Source: Chloroflexi bacterium HGW-Chloroflexi-4
GTDB lineage: Bacteria; Chloroflexota; Anaerolineae; Anaerolineales; Anaerolineaceae
DNA length: 64,000 bases
Assembly: GCA_002840715.1 (NCBI GenBank)
Contig: PHBW01000005.1
Location: 1 to 64,000, forward strand
Direction: 5' to 3'
The translations under genes were made by a program, and so were the position numbers. Positions 42,607-51,660 of this stretch are shown here, in pieces. The notes beneath the pieces were generated by a model, which searched no databases, was not told where the DNA came from, and saw nothing but the letters and a program-made list of their open reading frames with translations. How positions within the stretch are numbered: position 1 is the first letter of the stretch; every line of letters starts with the position of its first letter.

Positions 42607-43934
42607 AAACAGCCCTTAGAATCATCAGCCTGGCCGTTATTGTGACGAGCATTCTCTTGTTATCGGCCTGCCAAGCCCTGTTTGGCCCCAATATTCCCAC
42701 TGAAACCCAGCGCGCAACGATCGGCAACCCCACCCGCACGCTGGCGCCGACAGCAACCGCCGTGCCCACCACAAAAGCATCCTCCACCCCCACCAGTATG
42801 CCTACGCTAGCCATCACCCCTAGCGGACCCGCAACCTGCAGTGTGGCGCCAATTTTGCCTGCGGTCTCGGCGGAAGTGGATAAGATGATCCCTGATCCCT
42901 CCAAATCAGATTGGGTAATAGGCTCCGACACAGCTGAGATCGTTATTTATGAATATACAGATTATCAATGTCAAATATGCGCCAGTCTGGCTTTAAATTT
43001 ACGCCAACTTCAAATTCTCTACCCCGATGACGTGAAAATCGTTTTGCGCTACCTACCATTAACCGACGAGCACGATAAAGCCACACTGGCTGCCCAGGCT
43101 GCTGAGGCAGCTGGTTTGCAAGACAAATATTGGGAAATGCACGATGTTCTTTTTAGCCTTCAGGATGAATGGATCTCGCTTTCGGTCACAGAATTTTCAA
43201 CCTGGCTGGTCGATCAAACTGACGAACTGGAATTGGACAAGGTCCAATTTATGGCCGATATGACCAGTGACGATACCATTCAAAAGATTTTTGATGCCAC
43301 ACAAAAAAGCGCTGAAACCACGCTGACCACACCGCCAGCCCTGTTTTTCAACAAAACACTCTATCAAGATTGGGTGGATCTTAGCAGCCTCTTCAACATG
43401 GTTCAATATTACAAATTGCCCGAAAACGCATTTACCGAGTGCCCCGAAATAACGATTGACGAAAACAAACAATATACGGTTACCTTTACCACCGAAAAAG
43501 GGGATATTGTTTTTGAACTCTATCCGCAGGAAGCTCCAATGGCGGTGAACAATTTTATCTTTTTAGCCACGCAAAAATGGTATGACAATAACCCATTCTA
43601 CAGGGTGGTTCCTGGCTATCTGGTTCAGGCGGGCGACACGACCGGATCGGGAAACGGCCGGCCTGGTTACCAATTTTCGATCGAAGTCACCCCCAAGCTG
43701 CGCTTTAACCAGCCCGGCATGTTGGCCATGACCGCTGACAAGAACAATATGAACGGGTCGCAATTTTTCATTACCTACACTTCGATCCCTGAATTTGACG
43801 GCAAGTTCACCATTTTTGGCAAAGTCATCGAAGGCTTGGATGTGCTGCAATCCCTGCGTCCGCGCGACCCATATTATGATCAGGTGTTGTTATCACCCGA
43901 TATTCTGCAAACCGTGATCATCGAGGAAAATTAA
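42603..43934 (+). CDS. lipoprotein fusing a DsbA/thioredoxin-like domain to a cyclophilin
   Basis: 443 residues. A lipoprotein signal peptide ends LLLSAC (Cys23), then a Thr/Pro-rich linker. Residues about 95-280 are a DsbA-type thioredoxin fold with the redox pair in DYQCQICASLALNLR. Residues about 290-440 are a cyclophilin peptidyl-prolyl isomerase (VTFTTEKGDIVFELYPQEAP, FYRVVPGYLVQAGD with the catalytic Arg, GSQFFITY). It should sit outside the cytoplasmic membrane and couple disulfide chemistry with proline isomerisation in folding secreted proteins. The start overlaps tmk. It precedes a PrsW-like gene by two bases. Confidence 0.9.
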   Translation: MKTALRIISLAVIVTSILLLSACQALFGPNIPTETQRATIGNPTRTLAPTATAVPTTKASSTPTSMPTLAITPSGPATCSVAPILPAVSAEVDKMIPDPSKSDWVIGSDTAEIVIYEYTDYQCQICASLALNLRQLQILYPDDVKIVLRYLPLTDEHDKATLAAQAAEAAGLQDKYWEMHDVLFSLQDEWISLSVTEFSTWLVDQTDELELDKVQFMADMTSDDTIQKIFDATQKSAETTLTTPPALFFNKTLYQDWVDLSSLFNMVQYYKLPENAFTECPEITIDENKQYTVTFTTEKGDIVFELYPQEAPMAVNNFIFLATQKWYDNNPFYRVVPGYLVQAGDTTGSGNGRPGYQFSIEVTPKLRFNQPGMLAMTADKNNMNGSQFFITYTSIPEFDGKFTIFGKVIEGLDVLQSLRPRDPYYDQVLLSPDILQTVIIEEN

Positions 43935-43936
43935 TC

Positions 43937-45169
43937 TTGTCAGATCAACCGGTGCGAACTCACCTGCCCTCAGTCGCCCAGCTCATTATCAGCATTATTG
44001 GGTTTTCCACCTCGCTTTTATGTGCGCTGGCTTTTGTGCTGCTCATCAAATTTGCCAACTCGATGCAGTCTTTTGGTGGTCAAACTGACCAATCAATTTA
44101 CAATTTCGTCTGGTTAAGTGTTTTTTTGTCACTCATTGCAATACCCTCTTTAGTGCTTTCCATTCGCCGTCTGGCCAGACTGCCCATATACAACCACCCC
44201 CGCTCAAATCTGTTTGCTGCCAGTATTGCTTTTTTAGTCGTAATCCCGTTGGGATATTTGGCACATATCTATCCCAATCTTTTAACGAATTCATTCTTGA
44301 AGGTATTATTCTCTTTTTTCATGGTAACCCTTCCGCTGTGGTGGTTTCTTGAGCTCGGTCAAAACAAACTGGTAAAAAGCAGCTCTCAGCGCTTTTGGGG
44401 ATTATTCAACTTTCAGATCTTTGCAGGCCTGCCTCTGGTTATCATTGTGGAATTTACATTGCTCACTCTGGGGATCGCCTTTGGAAGCATCGTGCTTTTC
44501 AAATTAAACACATTTGCACCATTGTTAATGACGCTTCAAACACAAATGATGATTGATCCCACAAACATGAACTCAGTGATCGAACAATTTGGTACGCTGC
44601 TGCAAGACCCAGGCGTTCTGGCTGCCATCTTTTTTTCGCTCTCCATAGTAACCCCACTGGTGGAAGAAATATTAAAACCGCTGGCTCTTTGGTTTTTTAT
44701 CAAACGTGACTGGTCTGAGACTGAAGGCTTCAGCGCAGGTCTGGTGTGCGGTGCTGCCTTTGCCCTAGTTGAAAGTGTGAGTGCGGTTGCCTCGCTTCCT
44801 CAAGAAAACTGGACGCTGCTGCTGATCGCCAGAATTGGTACCGGGCTGCTGCACACACTAACCACCGGTTTAACGGGTTGGGCGCTGGTTTCCGCGTGGA
44901 AAAATGGCAATTACAAACGACTGGGTGTCACCTACCTGATCAGCATGTCGCTGCACGGTGTATGGAATTTCTTCGCGCTGATGTCAGGATTAGGCACAAA
45001 TCTTCAAATCTTTGCTAATTTATCACTGACTGGTATTTCAAGCATTGCCCCCTGGGTTTTGGGCGGCTTGTTTGTCGCAATGCTGGCGGCATTAACCTTG
45101 ATGAACCAAAGAATCCGCTCAACCCAATTCCCGCCGTTTCCGCCTCCTCTGCCAACAGAAATCGTCTGA
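43937..45169 (+). CDS. PrsW-family intramembrane metalloprotease-like protein
   Basis: 410 residues and about nine helices. The PrsW motifs are in order: VTPLVEEILKPLALWF (E-E-x-x-K), GLVCGAAFALVES, IGTGLLHTLTTGLTGW (His) and YLISMSLHGVWNF (His). PrsW cleaves anti-sigma factors in Bacillus, but target and activity are unproven here. The start is TTG at 43937 with GAGGAAAATTAATC in front, just two bases after the preceding stop. The N-terminal ~200 residues are an extra membrane region. Confidence 0.82.
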   Translation: MSDQPVRTHLPSVAQLIISIIGFSTSLLCALAFVLLIKFANSMQSFGGQTDQSIYNFVWLSVFLSLIAIPSLVLSIRRLARLPIYNHPRSNLFAASIAFLVVIPLGYLAHIYPNLLTNSFLKVLFSFFMVTLPLWWFLELGQNKLVKSSSQRFWGLFNFQIFAGLPLVIIVEFTLLTLGIAFGSIVLFKLNTFAPLLMTLQTQMMIDPTNMNSVIEQFGTLLQDPGVLAAIFFSLSIVTPLVEEILKPLALWFFIKRDWSETEGFSAGLVCGAAFALVESVSAVASLPQENWTLLLIARIGTGLLHTLTTGLTGWALVSAWKNGNYKRLGVTYLISMSLHGVWNFFALMSGLGTNLQIFANLSLTGISSIAPWVLGGLFVAMLAALTLMNQRIRSTQFPPFPPPLPTEIV

Positions 45170-45294
45170 CCACCAATGGTTGTTGAAATAACCAGCTCAA
45201 AACTTTTGTCAGTACTTGGGTAAGCGGGTTTCATCCTGCCATATGATAAAATCGGGCAGTATGAAATTTTTGCAGACAGTAAAAGGATTGACTC

Positions 45295-46155
45295 ATGACA
45301 ACTTCTGAAACAACGCCCAAAAACAACAACGGACTCTTAAACTGGATTATTCGCCTTGTGAAAGGTGTGTTAGTAGGAATTGGCGCGATCGTGCCAGGGC
45401 TTTCGGGCGGTGTTTTGATGGTCATTTTTGGCATTTATGAGCCGTTAATCAAGTTTCTTGCCAACCTGAAACACAAATTCATCCAGAATGTGCTGTTCTT
45501 CATCCCAATTGGCATTGGCGGTGTAATTGGCGTGGTGGCGTTTTCAGCAGTCATCGATTATGCGTTTACCCATTTTGCAGCGCCATTCATCTGGCTGTTC
45601 ATTGGCTTTATCACGGGCACTTTTCCTTCTTTATGGAAGACTGCCGGCAAGGAAGGCCGCAAGCCCTATCATTTTATAATATTGGTTCTCTTTAGCGTGG
45701 GCATTTTCTTTACCATGCGCTGGCTCGAAACCATTGGCAATACCACCATGACCCCCAACTTTTTGGTGTGGATCATGAGCGGCGCAATTTTTGCCCTGGG
45801 TATGATCGTGCCCGGTATGAGCCCATCCAATTTCTTAATCTACATGGGGCTTTACCAACCCATGTCAAACGGCATTAAATCGCTTGATTTTGGCGTGATC
45901 ATCCCCTTGATGATTGGCGTGGTTTTATGCATCTTGCTGTTCTCCAAGCTGGTGGCCTGGTTGTTTAAGAAGGCTTATCCCTTTATGTACCACTTCATTT
46001 TGGGCATTGTGATCGGCTCCACCGCAGCCATCATCCCGTCAGGCGTCAGCGGTTGGACCATCGCCATCTGCGCCGGTTTGTTCATTGTCGGCGGAGCAGC
46101 TTCATACGCGCTCGCCAAGGTGGATGAAAAACATCCGCACGAGTCAATCTTGTAA
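45295..46155 (+). CDS. DUF368 membrane protein (PopT-like undecaprenyl-phosphate translocase family)
   Basis: 286 residues with about eight helices. The repeated signatures GIGAIVPGLSGGVLMVIFGIYEPL and ALGMIVPGMSPSNFLIYMGLY are the DUF368 hallmarks, with a third IIPSGVSGW near the end. Members of DUF368 (PopT) have been shown to recycle undecaprenyl phosphate across the membrane. That role fits but is inferred. It opens a run of membrane-lipid genes with the PlsC-like and methyltransferase genes. Confidence 0.88.
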   Translation: MTTSETTPKNNNGLLNWIIRLVKGVLVGIGAIVPGLSGGVLMVIFGIYEPLIKFLANLKHKFIQNVLFFIPIGIGGVIGVVAFSAVIDYAFTHFAAPFIWLFIGFITGTFPSLWKTAGKEGRKPYHFIILVLFSVGIFFTMRWLETIGNTTMTPNFLVWIMSGAIFALGMIVPGMSPSNFLIYMGLYQPMSNGIKSLDFGVIIPLMIGVVLCILLFSKLVAWLFKKAYPFMYHFILGIVIGSTAAIIPSGVSGWTIAICAGLFIVGGAASYALAKVDEKHPHESIL

Positions 46156-46233
46156 TTCAACTGCTGATCTAAGTTGAAGAATTTTGCACAAAAAGGCTAT
46201 TGACCTTCTCAAAAAAAATAGGACAATAGAAAT

Positions 46234-46902
46234 ATGAAACCTAATGAATTAAGAAGAATACTGGTTTGGCTCTTAAAAAGATTAACGGTTACCGAATTTC
46301 TCGGGGTCGAAAATATCCCGTTAACCGGCGGCGTTTTAATTGCCACGAACCACATGAGCCGCATGGATATTCCGGTATTATTCTTAACCCCCAACCGGCC
46401 TGACATGACCGCGCTGGTCACCACCAAATACCTCAAATATCCGCTCATTCGCTGGTTCATCGTTACCGCGCAGGGCATCTGGCTGGATCGTGATTCTGCT
46501 GATTTCGGAGCCTTTCGCACCGCCGTAACCGCCCTTAACCAGGGCATGGCCATTGGCATTGCCCCTGAAGGTACACGCAGCAAAGACGCACAGCTTCTCG
46601 AAGGCAAACCCGGCGCCGCCTTGTTAGCCTTGCGGGCAGGTGTGCCCATTCTGCCGGTGGCGCTTTCAGGCACCGAAGACGCTGTTACCAAAATGAAACA
46701 ATTTAAACGCCCGCACATCACCGCCCAGTTTGGCAAACTAATCCCCGCACCGGAACTGGACCGCAACAACCGTGAAGAGCAGCTTCAGCAGCTCACGGAT
46801 GAGATCATGTGTCAAATCGGCGCCATGCTGCCGGAACATTACCGTGGATTCTACAAAGATCATCCGCGTCTTAAAGAAATCCTGGCCGAAAATTCCAATT
46901 AA
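46234..46902 (+). CDS. 1-acyl-sn-glycerol-3-phosphate acyltransferase family (PlsC-like)
   Basis: 222 residues. The catalytic box is ATNHMSRMDIP (N-H-x4-D) near residue 38. The later GIAPEGTRSKDA is the substrate-binding EGTR motif. It would acylate lysophosphatidic acid to phosphatidic acid in membrane lipid synthesis. The family also covers related acyl acceptors. Monocistronic spacing of 78 nt from DUF368. Confidence 0.9.
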   Translation: MKPNELRRILVWLLKRLTVTEFLGVENIPLTGGVLIATNHMSRMDIPVLFLTPNRPDMTALVTTKYLKYPLIRWFIVTAQGIWLDRDSADFGAFRTAVTALNQGMAIGIAPEGTRSKDAQLLEGKPGAALLALRAGVPILPVALSGTEDAVTKMKQFKRPHITAQFGKLIPAPELDRNNREEQLQQLTDEIMCQIGAMLPEHYRGFYKDHPRLKEILAENSN

Positions 46903-46943
46903 CTTATTGGTATCACTTTCTTGCAGTTGAATATGGGGTACAA

Positions 46944-47546
46944 ATGAATCAATCCGGTTTTTGGTGGATATTGATCGCCAGCGCGGTTTACGGAGTCATT
47001 CACTCCGTGACAGCCTCTTTACAATGTAAACAAATTGCTGCAAAAATCTTTGGCGAACCAGGCCGCCGCTATTACCGCCTGGCTTATGTGATCTTCTCTT
47101 TGATTACAACACCGCTTTATGCAGCCCTGGTCTTGCTGCTTCCTGATACCCGCCTTTATATCATCCCCCAACCGTGGATCATCATCACTGGCTTTATTCA
47201 ATTATTAGCGCTTGTGGGGATGATGCTCAGTTTCAGAGGAACCGGTGCAATCGCCTTCCTCGGATTGGACAGCCTGTTTACCAAAAATGCTGCACCGGTC
47301 AAGAACACTCTTAACACAGGCGGGTTTTACAAGTATTCACGGCATCCCATTTATTTCTTTTCGCTGGTTTTTCTTTGGTTGTTTCCGTTGATGAGCTGGA
47401 ACATCCTGGCTTTGGCCATCGGTGTGACAGTCTACACTTTGATCGGCTCTCTTATTGAAGAGCGCAAACTGGTTGGGGAATTCGGACAAGCCTACATCGA
47501 CTATCGCAAAGTGACACCCTGGATCATCCCCATAAAACTCAAATAA
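46944..47546 (+). CDS. membrane methyltransferase of the isoprenylcysteine/phospholipid type
   Basis: 200 residues and about five helices. The C-terminal signature NTGGFYKYSRHPIYFFSLVF followed by EERKLVGEFGQAYIDYRK matches the ICMT/PEMT-like family, in which RHPxY and the EE pair bind SAM and substrate. The N-terminal half resembles NnrU-type proteins. The substrate may be a lipid. It lies 42 nt downstream of the PlsC-like gene and 16 nt before comEC. Confidence 0.82.
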   Translation: MNQSGFWWILIASAVYGVIHSVTASLQCKQIAAKIFGEPGRRYYRLAYVIFSLITTPLYAALVLLLPDTRLYIIPQPWIIITGFIQLLALVGMMLSFRGTGAIAFLGLDSLFTKNAAPVKNTLNTGGFYKYSRHPIYFFSLVFLWLFPLMSWNILALAIGVTVYTLIGSLIEERKLVGEFGQAYIDYRKVTPWIIPIKLK

Positions 47547-47561
47547 TCGGGCAGGCTGCCT

Positions 47562-49868
47562 ATGCCGCTTTTATGGGTCTCTCTTGCGTTTATCGCCGGC
47601 CTTTTGATCGGGGATGGATTTCATTTGAGCATTTGGGTCTGGATTACACTCTGCCTACTTTTCTTACTTCTTTCCTGTTTTGAACGAATAATCCACAATA
47701 AATTTCAGCCGTGGCGAAAGCTGCGCCAATGGCTGCCCCTGTCGCTAGGCGTATTGCTGCTTTTCGTTGCCCTGGGAGGTCTGCGCGTGTGGTTTACCAA
47801 CCATCCTGTTTACAAACCGGATGATCTGGCCTTTTATAACGATAGGGGCGCCATTATTGTCACCGGCTGGGTTTCGGCTGCCCCAGACCGCAGAACAGAC
47901 GCCACGGTTTACCAAATCTCTGCCATAGAAATCACCGATCTCAACAACCAGGATTGGGTGCATGCCACCCGGAAAATTAATGGGCTAGCCCAAGTGCAAA
48001 TGCCTGCGGATGCAGAATGGCAGTACAGCGACCTGCTGCAGTTCACAGCCCTTCCACAAACACCTTCAGATAACAGTGATTTCTCATATAGTGATTACCT
48101 GGCCAAGTCAGGCATCTTAAGCGTCATCTACCATCCGCGCAGTGTGACCCAGGTCGGCAGCGGTTACGGCAACGTGCTGCGCAAGGGATTGATCAAATTT
48201 CGCGAAAACGCACGGAAGACCATTTTTGAGATCTTTCCGCAGCCTGAAGCCGGGCTGCTGACAGGCATCTTGCTGGGCATGGATAATGATCTTCCGCCCG
48301 ATCTGACCCAGGCTTACCGCGATACCGGCGTGGCGCACATCATTGCCATCTCGGGTTTCAATATGGCCGTTTTAGCCGGGCTCTTCTTATGGGCATTTTC
48401 CCTGCTGGTGGGCCCCTATTGGGCAGCCTTTGTTTCTGTCATTTTGCTTGGTTTTTACGCTTCCATGGTGGACGCCTCTGAATCCGTGACGCGCGCGGTG
48501 ATCATGGCGGTGCTGGCCATGGGCGGACACTTGATCGGCCGGCGGCAGGCTGGTTTAAATGCGCTGATGTTTACGGCAGCAGTGATGTGCCTGCTTCAGC
48601 CGCTGCTGTTGAAAGATGCCAGTTTTCAACTCTCATTTTCCGCCAGCTTTGGTCTGGTGGTCTTTGCCCAGCCCATGCAAGACTGGTTGACAGGAGTGCT
48701 TGAGAATAAAACCTCAGAGAAAACCGCTGCCAAATGGACCAAACCGCTCAGTGAATATTTTTTGTTTACGTTGGCAGCCCAAGTCGCCACACTGCCGTTT
48801 ATTGCCGCCAACTTTGGGCGCATCTCGATCAGCGCGCTGCTCGCCAACCCGCTGGTGCTGCCGGTACAGCCCGCTGTGATGGTCAGCGGTGCCATTACGC
48901 TTGTTGCTGGTTTTGTTCATCCGCTGGCAGGCAAGCTGGTCATGCTTTTATCGTGGCTTTTTTTGAAATATACCAATGGCATGGTGGCTTTGCTGGCGAG
49001 AATTAAAGGAGGGGTCTTGTCCATTCAACCGGCGTTTACGATCTGGATTTTCATCGTTGTGGCATTAATCGTTGCCCTCTTTTTCTTGCGTGAGAAACTG
49101 GCCAAGTTCTTTCAGTCCAGCCGATTTATCTGGCTGGTGCTGCTGCTGGCCGCCGCCGGTTTTTCAACATGGTCCATTGCCAGTAATCAACCAGATGGCC
49201 GGCTGCATCTGCATCTGGTGCGCTGTAATGATGAATCCAGTGTTTATCTTATCGCCCCAAACGGAGAAACGTTGGCGATTGATCCGCGCGGCAGCATGGA
49301 TGAATTCACATCCAGCCTCGAAAAAGAGCTCTCGCCCTGGTCTTTTCACCTTGATTCGGTGTTGATCACTGACCGAAAGCTCACTGATCCGCTGGCTGAA
49401 CTGGCGGGTGCGATCAACGTCAGGCAGGTGCAGTTGGCGCCTTCGAGCTACCGTTCTGAAGAAGACAGCCGTCCGCTGCACATCCCGGATGGTATTGAAG
49501 TTGAAAAGTTGCTGCCCTCTGAAATTGTTGAGCTCGAACCAGGCGTGCAATTGACCCTCGCGGCGGAGGATTTGAATGGCACCGCCCTGCTGCTGCAAAA
49601 CGGCAGCCTGCGCATTTTGATCCCAAATGGGGTGGATTACGCGGTGATCAAAGAAGTTTCGCCAGACGCACTAACCGGGTTGACTGCCTTGCTGCTCGGT
49701 CCGGAAGATGTCAGCTACATCCCGCCGCGCGTATGGCTCAACCTACAACCGCAGCTGATCTTGTGGAAAGATCGAGGTATCTCGCCTTTTGAGAATTCTC
49801 TGGGCGTGGATGTTGTTGCCGATGTGCATCTGGTTTCAGACGGCACGAAGATATGGCTGACAGAATAA
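47562..49868 (+). CDS. comEC: ComEC/Rec2 DNA-uptake channel with a degenerate beta-lactamase-like domain
   Basis: 768 residues, the usual full length. The N-terminal DUF4131-type region (about 1-190) and the competence domain (about 225-500, with GLLTGILLGMDNDLPPDLTQAYRDTGVAHIIAISGFNMA) are intact. The C-terminal metallo-beta-lactamase-like region (about 545-765) has lost its metal ligands. Where active relatives read THxHxDH, this one reads LITDRKLTDPLAELAG without histidines. The pore would import single-stranded DNA, while the nuclease-like part is probably structural here. Confidence 0.92.
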   Translation: MPLLWVSLAFIAGLLIGDGFHLSIWVWITLCLLFLLLSCFERIIHNKFQPWRKLRQWLPLSLGVLLLFVALGGLRVWFTNHPVYKPDDLAFYNDRGAIIVTGWVSAAPDRRTDATVYQISAIEITDLNNQDWVHATRKINGLAQVQMPADAEWQYSDLLQFTALPQTPSDNSDFSYSDYLAKSGILSVIYHPRSVTQVGSGYGNVLRKGLIKFRENARKTIFEIFPQPEAGLLTGILLGMDNDLPPDLTQAYRDTGVAHIIAISGFNMAVLAGLFLWAFSLLVGPYWAAFVSVILLGFYASMVDASESVTRAVIMAVLAMGGHLIGRRQAGLNALMFTAAVMCLLQPLLLKDASFQLSFSASFGLVVFAQPMQDWLTGVLENKTSEKTAAKWTKPLSEYFLFTLAAQVATLPFIAANFGRISISALLANPLVLPVQPAVMVSGAITLVAGFVHPLAGKLVMLLSWLFLKYTNGMVALLARIKGGVLSIQPAFTIWIFIVVALIVALFFLREKLAKFFQSSRFIWLVLLLAAAGFSTWSIASNQPDGRLHLHLVRCNDESSVYLIAPNGETLAIDPRGSMDEFTSSLEKELSPWSFHLDSVLITDRKLTDPLAELAGAINVRQVQLAPSSYRSEEDSRPLHIPDGIEVEKLLPSEIVELEPGVQLTLAAEDLNGTALLLQNGSLRILIPNGVDYAVIKEVSPDALTGLTALLLGPEDVSYIPPRVWLNLQPQLILWKDRGISPFENSLGVDVVADVHLVSDGTKIWLTE

Positions 49869-49970
49869 GTGCAGCGGCGATGCTGCATGATTTACAGATG
49901 ATAAATGAAGCATTGTCAAAGGGTTAAACCTCAGTTACACTCAAGGGAATCTAGCGCCGAGGAGACACTC

Positions 49971-50438
49971 TTGATCAAATATACAGGCATTCTGGTCTTT
50001 TTGATTTTTAGCGGAATTGGCTTTTTGCTGCTCAGGCAGGCCGTCAATGCCCGCCGCATGGGCAAACTGGCGCAAAAATGGCCTTCCACCACCGCCACCA
50101 TTTTGGAATCCAACATTGTTGAAGAGCCCGGCCGCAACGCCATGGGCAACATCAATTTAGCGTTCACGGTTTCGGTGAAATATGAATACATGGTGGGCGG
50201 CAAAACGCATCAGGGCAGCCGGGTTTCATTTGGACGCCCCACTTTTGATTACGTGACCGCCAGCAATGTCAAAGACCAATTTGCCGAGGGCAAACAAGTG
50301 CCGGTGTGGTACAACCCTGAAAATTACGAAGACACTGTGCTGGCCCCCAAAACCACCGTGGGTATGCTGTCGCGTGTTCCTGGCATTTTCCTGATCGCCA
50401 CCGGTGTGATCATCGGTCTGGTTTCAGTTCTTTTCTAG
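49971..50438 (+). CDS. DUF3592 membrane protein
   Basis: About 155 residues. One N-terminal helix (YTGILVFLIFSGIGFLLL) and one C-terminal helix flank a beta-rich region with WPSTTATILES, VKYEYMVGGKTHQGSRVSFG and VPVWYNPENYEDTVL, the DUF3592 pattern. I chose TTG at 49971, which has GAGGAG six bases upstream, over an ATG at 49905 without one. Function unknown. Confidence 0.75.
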   Translation: MIKYTGILVFLIFSGIGFLLLRQAVNARRMGKLAQKWPSTTATILESNIVEEPGRNAMGNINLAFTVSVKYEYMVGGKTHQGSRVSFGRPTFDYVTASNVKDQFAEGKQVPVWYNPENYEDTVLAPKTTVGMLSRVPGIFLIATGVIIGLVSVLF

Positions 50439-50472
50439 CCTGCTGCTTGATCCAGAGAATTCCCTCTGGATC

Positions 50473-50492
50473 AATTGTTTCTAGAAATAAAT
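50473..50492. repeat. palindromic intergenic motif, copy 1
   Basis: AATTGTTTCTAGAAATAAAT, close to the consensus AATTATTTCTAGAAATAATT. It lies between DUF3592 and galE. Confidence 0.6.
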
Positions 50493-50577
50493 ACCCTGTT
50501 CAAGAATGGGTTTTTATCGGTATACTTGGTGGGTAAGCAATAAACAGAACGAGCAAGCGCAAGACATAAGGAGCCCC

Positions 50578-51591
50578 ATGAAATATTTAATCACCGGCGG
50601 AGCCGGTTACATTGGAAGCACAATCTGTTCCGCGTTGAAAGATGCCGGGCACACCCCCATCATTCTGGATTCACTGGTCACGGGTCGGGAAGAATTCACC
50701 AAAGACTACACCTTCTATAAGGCTGATATTGCCGATACTGAAGCCGTCGAAAAAGTCTTCAAGGATCACCCCGATATCCAGGCTACCATCCACTGCGCGG
50801 CGCTGATCGTGGTGCCCGAATCCGTCTCCATGCCTTATGATTATTACAAACACAACGTCTCGAAATCAATCGAGTTTTTCAATACGCTGCATCGCCTGAA
50901 CCACGGACGGGTGGTGTTCAGTTCCTCAGCCTCTTTGTACGACATCGTCCCCGGCTTTATGGTGACGGAAGAGGCGCCGCTCAAAGCCAGCAGCCCCTAC
51001 GCCCGCACCAAGCTAATGATGGAAATGGTCTTGAAAGATTTCTGCGCGGCCTACAAGATGAAGGGCATCGCCCTTCGCTACTTCAACCCCATCGGCGCTG
51101 ATCCACAGATGCGCAGTGGTATTCATGTGAAAAACCCCTCGCACGTGCTGGGCAAACTGGTGGATACCGCCCAGGGCAAGCAGCCCGTTTTTGAGATTAC
51201 CGGCACACACTTCCCCACCCGGGACGGCACGGGGATCCGCGATTATGTGCACGTATGGGATCTGGCGCGCGCGCATGTCAACGCGGTGACCCAGTTTGAC
51301 CAGGTCTTCGAACGCGCCGGCAGCCCGGTGAGCAACTACCTGGTGATCAACCTCGGCACCGGCCGCGGCGTCACCGTGCGCGAATTGGTGACCGCGTTTG
51401 AGAAAGTCTACGGCCAGACCATCAACAAGAAAGAGACCGGTCCCCGCCCCGGGGATGTAGCCGGTTCGTATACCAATGCCGACACGGCCAAGCGCCTGCT
51501 CGGCTGGCAAGCCGATTTGAGTATTGAACAGGGCATCTCTGACGCGCTAAAATGGGGCGAGATCAGAGAGAGCATTTTGAAGTTTGAATAA
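50578..51591 (+). CDS. galE: UDP-glucose 4-epimerase
   Basis: 337 residues. MKYLITGGAGYIGST is the NAD-binding GxxGxxG. FSSSASLYD and the catalytic tyrosine-lysine pair in SSPYARTKLMME are present, as are IRDYVHVWDLARAHV and NLGTGRGVTVRELV of GalE proteins. It interconverts UDP-glucose and UDP-galactose. The ATG at 50578 has AAGGAG in front; a longer reading from 50506 has no site. A perfect terminator follows. Confidence 0.9.
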   Translation: MKYLITGGAGYIGSTICSALKDAGHTPIILDSLVTGREEFTKDYTFYKADIADTEAVEKVFKDHPDIQATIHCAALIVVPESVSMPYDYYKHNVSKSIEFFNTLHRLNHGRVVFSSSASLYDIVPGFMVTEEAPLKASSPYARTKLMMEMVLKDFCAAYKMKGIALRYFNPIGADPQMRSGIHVKNPSHVLGKLVDTAQGKQPVFEITGTHFPTRDGTGIRDYVHVWDLARAHVNAVTQFDQVFERAGSPVSNYLVINLGTGRGVTVRELVTAFEKVYGQTINKKETGPRPGDVAGSYTNADTAKRLLGWQADLSIEQGISDALKWGEIRESILKFE

Positions 51592-51608
51592 TCCTGTTTA
51601 AGAATCAG

Positions 51609-51647
51609 GCCCCCTTGACAAAATTTTGTCAAGGGGGCTCTTTTTTT
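51609..51647 (+). terminator. intrinsic terminator of galE
   Basis: GCCCCCTTGACAAAA followed directly by its exact reverse complement (51609-51638), then a run of T. It lies between convergent genes. Confidence 0.9.
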
Positions 51648-51660
51648 CTCGAAATAATTA
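51641..51660. repeat. palindromic intergenic motif, copy 2
   Basis: Core TTTCTCGAAATAATTA. The last three bases are the stop codon of the minus-strand DUF1349 gene. Confidence 0.55.

Noticed and set aside
51609-51638. The perfect palindrome after galE as a possible promoter (contains TTGACA)
   Set aside because: The TTGACA lies inside a stem followed by a T tract after the gene's end; no -10 box at proper spacing. It is a terminator.
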